A stretch of DNA of 7,472 nt from Myxococcales bacterium (GTDB lineage: Bacteria; Myxococcota_A; Polyangia; Polyangiales; Polyangiaceae): positions 1-7,472 of the forward strand of contig JAHFDX010000171.1 of NCBI GenBank assembly GCA_023248785.1, written 5' to 3'. A program made the translations under genes and the position numbers. Every line of letters begins with the position of its first letter. Position 1 is the stretch's first letter. This document shows, one piece after another, positions 1 to 5,647 of the stretch. The notes under the pieces were generated by a model. That model saw only the letters and a list, made by a program, of their open reading frames with translations, was not told the origin of the DNA and did not search any database.

Positions 1-425
1 AAAACGAACGCAAGATCATGGAGCTTGTCACAGCCCCTACGCAAGCGCGGATTGAGCCCGTGGTGATTCCAAGGGAACTTCTCGATGCACGCAAGATCAT
101 CAAGCAAGTGTACGTCGACGACAAGGTGAAGGATTACATCGTCGAGGTAGTCTTCGCGACGCGAGAACCCGCGCGCCGCAACATGAAGGATCTCGCGCCC
201 CTCATCGAATACGGCGCATCGCCGCGCGCTTCGATTGCACTCAACATGGCCGCTCGCGCGCATGCGTTTTTGAGGCATCGCGGTTACGTAACCCCCGAGG
301 ATGTGAAGGCGGTCGGAATCGAAGTGTTAAGGCATCGCGTACTTCTTACCTACGAGGCAGACGCTGAACAAGTCACCGTCGATCAGGTCGTAAAACGTGT
401 TTTTGAGGCTGTAGAGGTTCCGTAG
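1..425 (+). CDS. moxR: MoxR-family AAA+ ATPase, C-terminal fragment
   Basis: This is the last ~141 residues of a MoxR-type AAA+ ATPase; the N-terminal part with the Walker A and B motifs lies upstream of the window. The reading frame enters at base 3 (NERKI...), and the ATG at 18 is an internal methionine, not a start. The visible part holds the lid subdomain typical of MoxR: a helix ending in YIVEVV followed by ATREP, then the family signature GASPRA (codons 213-230), whose arginine is the sensor-2 residue contacting ATP. The conserved tail YVTPEDVKA...VLRHRV follows, then a TAG stop. Full-length relatives are about 320-350 residues, so roughly 60% is missing. MoxR ATPases are cytosolic, probably hexameric, and act on VWA-domain partners; the downstream genes supply several. 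Assignment to the family is secure. The client and reaction are inferred from context. Confidence 0.93.
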   Translation, partial: NERKIMELVTAPTQARIEPVVIPRELLDARKIIKQVYVDDKVKDYIVEVVFATREPARRNMKDLAPLIEYGASPRASIALNMAARAHAFLRHRGYVTPEDVKAVGIEVLRHRVLLTYEADAEQVTVDQVVKRVFEAVEVP

Positions 426-463
426 TTCACGGCGCCCGACGGTGCCAAGCAAAAGACGAGACG
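426..463 (+). other. moxR–DUF58 intergenic gap with short hairpin
   Basis: These 38 bases are the only gap between genes in the window. Bases 431-436 (GGCGCC) can pair with 441-446 (GGTGCC) around a CGAC loop, giving a six-pair stem with one G·U pair. No T-run follows, so it does not look like an intrinsic terminator. The following gene has only a poor Shine-Dalgarno match (GACGAG, 455-460, three bases before the ATG). I see no convincing -35/-10 pair. Read-through from moxR is the simplest view. Confidence 0.35.
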
Positions 464-1381
464 ATGATCCCCAAAGAGCTCCTCGCGGCTCTGCGCAAGA
501 TTGCAATCGTGACCGACAAGCTGGCGAACGATCAGCTTTCGGGCGCCTACGTTTCAAGCTTTCGAGGGCAGGGCCTCGCGTTCCGTGAAGTGCGCCCATA
601 CCAGGCGGGCGACGACGTGCGCACGATCGATTGGAACGTGTCTGCGCGAATGAATGAGCCCTTCATCAAGCTGTTCGTCGAGGAGCGCGAGATGACGGTC
701 ATGCTTGTCGTCGACTTGTCGCTTAGCGAGAACTTTGGAACGCGGCGCGCATTCAAATCACGCGTCCTGTCGGAGGTAGTCGCGTTGCTTTCCTTCAGCG
801 CCATTCGCCATGGGGATCGAATCGGGCTCATCACTGTCTCTGATCGCGTTGAGCGTATCCTTCCGCCAAAGCGAGGTGACAAGCACGCCATGCGTGTGGT
901 GCGTGACGTCTTTGCACATACGCCGACTGCGGCGCCAAGCAAACCGCAAGGGCCATGGCCCATGGGCGCAGGTACGAATCTCGGCGAGGGGCTGCGGACG
1001 CTGGTTCGAGTGGCGAGGAGGCGAAGCGTGGCGTTCGTGATGAGCGACTACTTCGATACAACACATGAACACGCCCTCGCACTCGCTGCGGCGAAGCACG
1101 ATCTGATTCCGATCGTGCTCGTCGACGCGTGCGACAATGAGCTCCCCGATGCGGGGCTTGTCACTTTTCAAGACGTAGAGAGTGGTCAAACGCTGGTTGT
1201 GGATACTTCGGACACGCGTGTACGTGCGCATTACGCGCATGCGATGAAGGAGTGGCGCGCATCACAGCGGCGCATGTTTTCGAAATATGGACTTGATGTG
1301 GTCGAAATCGACACGGGGCGTTCGTTCGTCCAACCGATTCGCGAGCTCTTTCAACGCCGCGCGCGGAGGGCACGCGCGTGA
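464..1381 (+). CDS. DUF58 (VWA-like) protein
   Basis: This is a 305-residue DUF58 protein of the short soluble form, with no signal peptide or membrane segment. The DUF58 signature is at residues ~46-75: YQAGDDVRTIDWNVSAR, then FIKLFVEERE. A VWA-like fold follows, with an intact MIDAS: DLSLS (D84, S86, S88), a threonine in GAGTN (T171), and an aspartate in MSDYFD (D195). This suggests bound divalent metal. The C-terminus is basic (RRARRARA). DUF58 genes commonly sit directly after moxR, and the two products are thought to work together in the cytosol as ATPase and VWA adaptor. The ATG at 464 is chosen because the protein then begins just before the conserved N-terminal helix, although its ribosome site is weak. 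Its stop overlaps the next start by four bases (GTGA). The family call is firm; the function is inferred from context. Confidence 0.95.
   Translation: MIPKELLAALRKIAIVTDKLANDQLSGAYVSSFRGQGLAFREVRPYQAGDDVRTIDWNVSARMNEPFIKLFVEEREMTVMLVVDLSLSENFGTRRAFKSRVLSEVVALLSFSAIRHGDRIGLITVSDRVERILPPKRGDKHAMRVVRDVFAHTPTAAPSKPQGPWPMGAGTNLGEGLRTLVRVARRRSVAFVMSDYFDTTHEHALALAAAKHDLIPIVLVDACDNELPDAGLVTFQDVESGQTLVVDTSDTRVRAHYAHAMKEWRASQRRMFSKYGLDVVEIDTGRSFVQPIRELFQRRARRARA
1365..1370 (+). promoter_or_regulatory. Ribosome binding site for the DUF4381-like gene
   Basis: GGAGGG lies inside the end of the DUF58 gene, about eight bases before GTG at 1378. It supports the GTG start, which also forms the GTGA stop/start overlap with DUF58. 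Confidence 0.75.
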
Positions 1382-2463
1382 AGCGAGGGTTCCTTCTCGC
1401 AGTTGCGCTCTTGTTCGTAGCAAATCGTGCCGTTGCGGACGACGTGGACGCGGCGCCGACCGACCGCGCGCAAGGCTGCGTTGAATCGATTCCGCAAGGC
1501 GCAGTAGCTCCGAAAATTGTCGACGTATTTCCGGAGCACGGATGGAGTGGGTACGCGGCCATCCTGCGCGTTGAGGTGGAGCACGGGCGTGGCGAAACTG
1601 TCCTTCCTCGAGGGCTCGAATTGCAATCGGAGTCAGCGGCCATGCGCGCGCTCAAGGAGGACGGATTCCTCGTTCCCGAACCAGATGCAGGTGCTTCGAT
1701 GGTGATCGCGCTCTTTGATGCCGGGGTATTGGAGCGCGCGCGCACACGTCTTGAAATTCCAATCATTCCGGCGGCCAAGGAATCAGGTCGCCATGCGATG
1801 ACGTTGCCTTCGTTTCCAATTGCGGTGTCACGTGCAAGTGGCGAAGTGATGGTCGTTTGCACGAAATCGCATGTCATCACCGTGGACGATCCCACTGCGT
1901 CGATCCCCAATGCCACTCCGCGAACGAACGGCCCACCGTTGCCACAGCGCGAAGAATGGACGGCACTGAAACGCGCTCTTCAATGGACGCTCGTTGGCAT
2001 CGTCCTTGGGGCGCTCGCCATGGCTGTCTATGCATGGTGGCGGCGAAGGCCTGTTCCAGCACCGCCCCCTCCGCCCCCACGACCTGCTTGGGAAGTCGCA
2101 TTTGAAAAGCTCGATCAGCTACGGCGAAGCGGCCTTTTCGAACGCCGTGAATATTCCGCCTACTACGATAAGGTGAGCGACATATTGCGCGAGTACTTGG
2201 GTGGACGATACGGATTCGTAGGCCTTGAGTCGACAACCCGCGAAATCATGACGGAATTGCGGCGCCGTGCCGGCCCTGAGCTTCCGCGAACCGATGTACA
2301 GACGTTGCTCGATGAGTCAGATCTCATCAAATTTGCGAGAATGACGCCGTCCGCGGAAGAGTGCCAACGCGCGCACACACGGATCTTAGATCTCGTTCAC
2401 GTTACGCGCCCCATGCCAAGGCCCATACCAAACCTCACGCCAGGTAGGAGCGGTGCGGCATGA
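1378..2463 (+). CDS. Bat-operon membrane protein with DUF4381-like cytoplasmic domain
   Basis: This 361-residue protein begins with a signal peptide (MKRGFLLAVALLFVANRAVA, cleavage likely after A20). Residues ~21-190 form an apparently beta-rich extracytoplasmic domain with just two cysteines (C34, C161) that could form a disulfide. A membrane helix spans ~202-220 and is followed by WWRRR, a positive stop-transfer signal. A proline-rich hinge (225-236) leads to a helical cytoplasmic domain (237-341). That domain has the pattern of DUF4381 proteins: LFERREYSAYYDKVSDILREYL, then STTREIMTEL, then a LIKFA motif near 316-320. Such genes are regular members of MoxR/Bat clusters, between DUF58 and the VWA genes. 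The probable role is a transmembrane connector between the cytosolic MoxR/DUF58 pair and the periplasmic VWA proteins; this is inference. The GTG start is supported by an upstream ribosome site and the overlap with DUF58. The stop overlaps batA by four bases. The N-terminal domain is not recognised as a named family. Confidence 0.85.
   Translation: MKRGFLLAVALLFVANRAVADDVDAAPTDRAQGCVESIPQGAVAPKIVDVFPEHGWSGYAAILRVEVEHGRGETVLPRGLELQSESAAMRALKEDGFLVPEPDAGASMVIALFDAGVLERARTRLEIPIIPAAKESGRHAMTLPSFPIAVSRASGEVMVVCTKSHVITVDDPTASIPNATPRTNGPPLPQREEWTALKRALQWTLVGIVLGALAMAVYAWWRRRPVPAPPPPPPRPAWEVAFEKLDQLRRSGLFERREYSAYYDKVSDILREYLGGRYGFVGLESTTREIMTELRRRAGPELPRTDVQTLLDESDLIKFARMTPSAEECQRAHTRILDLVHVTRPMPRPIPNLTPGRSGAA
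2446..2450 (+). promoter_or_regulatory. Ribosome binding site for batA
   Basis: AGGAG lies nine bases before the ATG at 2460, inside the preceding gene. It supports the start that overlaps the upstream stop (ATGA). A second in-frame ATG at 2472 (M5) is less well placed. Confidence 0.7.
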
Positions 2464-3596
2464 CGCTGTTCATGCGCGTGCTTGTCGTCCTCACGGCGTT
2501 CTTCGGCGCGCTCTTGATGGGTACGTTTGTGCCGGTGCTCGCGCGCCCTGATGTGTGGGGAAGCATCGTGTGGCGACATCCTTGGGCGCTTCTCTTGTTC
2601 GCCCTCATTCCATTCTTGCTCGTCGCAGCGACCTTTGTTGCCGACCTTCGCACGCCCCGTTTGAAGTTTCCAACGTTGGCGGTGCTTGCGCGCGGTCCGT
2701 TGGGGTGGCGTGCGAGTGTAAGGGACGTTCCAGGGGCACTTCGTGCAGCGGCTTTGGCATTTGCAGTCGTTGCTCTTGCGCGCCCGCAGAATGTTCTTCG
2801 AACAAGCGAAGCCGAAGAGCGGGGAATCGATATCGTGGTCGTTCTGGACCTGTCCGAGTCGATGCGCGCGGTCATGGATGCTCCCGTCACGACGCCGCTG
2901 CAAGGCAAGCGGGGGATGAGGCCCACACGTCTCGATGTCGCCAAGGATACAATTCGCGACTTCATTCAGCGGCGAAAAAACGATCGCATCGGCGTGGTGG
3001 TGTTTGGCGTCTCAGCCTTTGTGCTCTCACCGCCGACGCTCGACTATTCGTTGGTGAACACGCTCGTTGCGGGTGTTGCGATCGAAGATCTCAATGGTGC
3101 AGGAACGGCCATTGGCGACGCGGTCGGCACGGCGGTGGCGCGTCTTCGTCGATCGAACGCGCGCTCGAAGGTCGTGATTTTACTCACCGACGGTGATTCG
3201 AACGCTGGATCGATTTCACCCGAGTACTCGATCGATCTCGCGAAGACGCAAGGTGTGCACGTGTACACGGTGCAAATTGGCAATGGCGATGAGGTCGATG
3301 TGTTTTCGGGTCTCGATCTGTTTGGTCAACCGCAGTATCGGCGCGCACGCTTTCCGGTGAATCCAGAACTCTTAAAGACGATGGCGCAACAAACGGGCGG
3401 CGAAGCCTTTGTCGCAACCGATAGAGCGGGTCTCGAGCAAAGCATGCACACGATCTTGGATCGGCTCGAGAAGACGAAGCTTGCAAATGCATCGAGCTCG
3501 TACGAAGAACTGTTCCCTTTCTTTCTGGTTCCGGCGTGCGTGTGGCTCGTCGTTGAGGTCCTGCTTCGCCTGCTCGTTGTGAGGAGGTTTCCGTGA
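2460..3596 (+). CDS. batA: BatA-type VWA-domain membrane protein
   Basis: This is a 378-residue inner-membrane protein. The Bat N-terminal module is present: a helix at ~41-60 (HPWALLLFALIPFLLVA), a basic cytoplasmic loop, then a helix at ~92-107 ending ALARPQ. The VWA domain follows (~122-340) with a complete MIDAS: DLSES (D130, S132, S134), T216 in GAGTAIGD, and D244 in LLTDGD. A closing helix is at ~351-374, with RRFP at the cytoplasmic end. By charge distribution the VWA domain faces the periplasm. The family is linked to aerotolerance and envelope stress, with VWA proteins as partners of MoxR ATPases. Two oddities are an extra hydrophobic stretch at residues ~5-28 before the usual first helix, and a long insertion (~136-156) between the MIDAS loop and the RLDVAKD helix. 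The start overlaps the upstream stop by four bases and the stop overlaps batB by four. The BatA name rests on order and architecture, since BatA and BatB are paralogues. Confidence 0.9.
   Translation: MTLFMRVLVVLTAFFGALLMGTFVPVLARPDVWGSIVWRHPWALLLFALIPFLLVAATFVADLRTPRLKFPTLAVLARGPLGWRASVRDVPGALRAAALAFAVVALARPQNVLRTSEAEERGIDIVVVLDLSESMRAVMDAPVTTPLQGKRGMRPTRLDVAKDTIRDFIQRRKNDRIGVVVFGVSAFVLSPPTLDYSLVNTLVAGVAIEDLNGAGTAIGDAVGTAVARLRRSNARSKVVILLTDGDSNAGSISPEYSIDLAKTQGVHVYTVQIGNGDEVDVFSGLDLFGQPQYRRARFPVNPELLKTMAQQTGGEAFVATDRAGLEQSMHTILDRLEKTKLANASSSYEELFPFFLVPACVWLVVEVLLRLLVVRRFP
3581..3587 (+). promoter_or_regulatory. Strong ribosome binding site for batB-batC
   Basis: GAGGAGG, the best Shine-Dalgarno match in the window, lies five bases before GTG at 3593, inside the last codons of batA. 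It fixes the GTG start, which forms the GTGA overlap. Confidence 0.85.
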
Positions 3597-5647
3597 GGCT
3601 TCGCTTCGCCTACGACCTGTTCTCCTTTCCGTACGTTCTTGCGTTCGGCTTTGCCGTGCTCGTGCTCGCGCTCGTCGTTGTGCTGCTCTTTTTACAATCT
3701 GTGCGCCGAATACGTGCGACGTCGGCATTTGGCGAGATGAAGCTCATCGAGGCACTGATGTCGAACCAGCCCGTCGTGCGACGGCTCTTCAAGGGCGTGC
3801 TTCTCACGCTGGGCCTGGCTTGCGTTCTCGTTTCGGCTTTGAGACCGCAATGGCGCACGGGTACGCGCCTTATTCCAGCGACGAACGTCGATGTGGTCAT
3901 GGTCGTCGACTATTCAAAGAGCATGTACGCGCGCGACATTTTGCCAACACGTATTGCGCGGGCGAAAGTCGAGATCGCGCAGCTTGTACGCGACTTACAG
4001 GGCGCACGCTTCGCGGCGGTGGCGTTCGCTGGGGAGCCGATGAGCTTTCCCTTGACGGCGGATGGAGCAGCGATCGCCCAGTTTTTTCGGCAACTCGAGC
4101 CGAACGACATGCCCGTAGGCGGCACGGCGACGGCGCGTGCACTTCAAGCCGCCCGAGATCTCCTCGAGCGCGATCCAAAGTCGAAGGATCACGTTCGTGT
4201 CATCGTGCTGGTGACGGACGGCGAAGACCTCGAAGGTGATCCAGAGAGTGTGGCGCGAGCGTGCAAGACCGACGGCACGCGCATTGATGTCGTTCAAATT
4301 GGAGGGCGCGCTCCGGAAGTGATTCCAGACATAGGGCCCGACGGCCGCGTGCGTGGCATTCGCAAAGATGAGCGTGGCAAGCCACTGACGACCTCCCTGT
4401 CCGCAGACGGCGAACGCCAGCTGGCTGCGCTCGCGCAGGTGACGGGGGGAGCCATCATTCGTTCACAAGGAGGGCAGACAGGCATCGGGGTGATCAGCAA
4501 GGGCCTTTCCAAGATGATGAAAGAGGAGCTTTCGGAGCGCGTCGAAAATACGTTCGACGAAGGCTACGAATGGCCGCTGCTCGCGGGGTTTCTGCTTTTG
4601 GCGCTCGAGGCGTTGATCTTTGAGAGTCCGTTTTTTCTGCGGTGGATCGTGTCCGTGCTGCGATCGCGAGGGCTAAAAACGGAAGTTACGCTGGGTGCTT
4701 CGTCGGCCCTTCGGTTGATGCTCTTTGCATTCGCTCTCTTGCAAGGCGCACTCGTTGCGTGCCATTGGGATCCATCCCACGCGTTTGAGCGCGAGGCCCC
4801 CGAAGTAAAACAAGCGATTCGTTCGCTCGACGCGGGCGATGCAACAGCCGCCGCATCGACGCTTGAGGAATATCTAACCACGGGCCCATGTAAAGAGGGC
4901 TCGATCGGCGTGCCATCGCGACTCGGCGAACGTCCGTTTGCGTCCTACGATCTGGGCCTTGCGCTGTTTCAAATCGCTGAGCGAGCGGGCGGCACGATGG
5001 ATGGCCGGCAGGACGAGGGGAAAAGTAATCCGGGAGGAAGGGCGTTCGTTGATTGCGCGGTGCGTGTTGTGCGTGCCATCGCCGACGACGTGCAACAGCC
5101 GTATTCGCTACGCCATCAAGCGTACTTTCTGCTCGGGAACTTGAGCTTCATCGACGGTCAGTTCGATGACGCAATTACCGCCTACGACCACGCTCTTCGC
5201 CTTGAGCCAGCATTTGTCGAGGCAGGTGTCCCGATAGCTCGCGATGTCGCTCACAACCGAGCGCTTGCATTAAGGCGTCGGGAGGAAAACAAGCCAGATT
5301 CTAGCCCCGATGGCGGTGACGGTGGGGACGGTGGGGACGGTGGCGATGGCGGTGACGCCGGAAATCCGGATGCATCCAAACCTGACGGAGGCGGCGATGG
5401 TGGTGACGCCGGCGATGGTGGTGACGGAGGTGACGGAGGCGACAGCGGAAACAATAGTGGACCGGACGCATCGCCCGATGGTGGTTCGAACGATGCGGGA
5501 CCGTCCGAATCGCCGCGCGCAGAACGCCCACCGGCATCGCAGGCCGAACGCATACTCGATGAACTTGAGAACGCGCCTACGCTTCAACAGGAAGCTGCGC
5601 GAAGAAAGGCGGAACGGCGCAAGGTCCGCGGGATGGTGGATAAATGA
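3593..5647 (+). CDS. batB: BatB–BatC fusion: VWA membrane protein with TPR domain
   Basis: This 684-residue protein joins two Bat components. Residues 1-350 are BatB: helices at ~14-36 and ~65-83 around a basic loop, then a VWA domain (~97-310) with a full MIDAS (D106, S108, S110 in DYSKS; T178 in GGTAT; D209 in VTDGED), and a helix at ~327-345. A basic linker and a fourth helix (~372-389, ending LVAC at 387-390) lead into a BatC-type region. That region has one clear TPR at ~509-541 (YFLLGNLSFIDGQFDDAITAYDHALRLEP without the gap), weaker helical repeats before it (~403-465), and the HNRALALRRREE element (~554-565) that usually closes a BatC TPR. Next come a Gly/Asp-rich linker (~571-637) and a charged tail with AERILDELEN. 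Charge distribution puts both the VWA and TPR domains in the periplasm, where TPRs could hold VWA partners together. The domain calls are firm; calling it a BatB-BatC fusion is by comparison with separate genes elsewhere. It ends by overlapping batD (ATGA). Confidence 0.9.
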   Translation: MRLRFAYDLFSFPYVLAFGFAVLVLALVVVLLFLQSVRRIRATSAFGEMKLIEALMSNQPVVRRLFKGVLLTLGLACVLVSALRPQWRTGTRLIPATNVDVVMVVDYSKSMYARDILPTRIARAKVEIAQLVRDLQGARFAAVAFAGEPMSFPLTADGAAIAQFFRQLEPNDMPVGGTATARALQAARDLLERDPKSKDHVRVIVLVTDGEDLEGDPESVARACKTDGTRIDVVQIGGRAPEVIPDIGPDGRVRGIRKDERGKPLTTSLSADGERQLAALAQVTGGAIIRSQGGQTGIGVISKGLSKMMKEELSERVENTFDEGYEWPLLAGFLLLALEALIFESPFFLRWIVSVLRSRGLKTEVTLGASSALRLMLFAFALLQGALVACHWDPSHAFEREAPEVKQAIRSLDAGDATAAASTLEEYLTTGPCKEGSIGVPSRLGERPFASYDLGLALFQIAERAGGTMDGRQDEGKSNPGGRAFVDCAVRVVRAIADDVQQPYSLRHQAYFLLGNLSFIDGQFDDAITAYDHALRLEPAFVEAGVPIARDVAHNRALALRRREENKPDSSPDGGDGGDGGDGGDGGDAGNPDASKPDGGGDGGDAGDGGDGGDGGDSGNNSGPDASPDGGSNDAGPSESPRAERPPASQAERILDELENAPTLQQEAARRKAERRKVRGMVDK
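5309..5443 (+). repeat. Gly-Gly-Asp coding repeat in batB-batC
   Basis: Two blocks of degenerate 9-base units encode runs of Gly-Gly-Asp: 5309-5356 and 5384-5443. They are separated by a spacer coding for AGNPDASKP. Two adjacent units, GGTGGGGAC at 5321 and 5330, are identical; the rest vary mainly at third codon positions. The encoded stretch should be a flexible, acidic, disordered linker between the TPR region and the C-terminal tail. The length is a multiple of three throughout, so the frame is kept. Confidence 0.85.

Noticed and set aside
431..446. Hairpin as a transcription terminator after moxR
   Set aside because: The stem is only six pairs including a G·U, with no following T-run, and the gene order is a conserved operon arrangement, so read-through is expected.
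1161..1916. A 251-codon minus-strand open frame across the DUF58/DUF4381-like junction
   Set aside because: It overlaps two recognised coding regions and a translational overlap, and its low-complexity Ser/Arg/Ala composition is typical of an antisense shadow.
4718..4720. Internal ATG (M376) as an independent start for a separate BatC
   Set aside because: It sits well for a lipoprotein signal, but no Shine-Dalgarno lies upstream and the frame is continuous with BatB, so one fused product is the simpler reading.
5251..5553. Minus-strand frame coding Pro/Ser repeats opposite the Gly/Asp linker
   Set aside because: It is the complement of the GGD repeat; the repetitive composition keeps stops out and gives no evidence of a gene.
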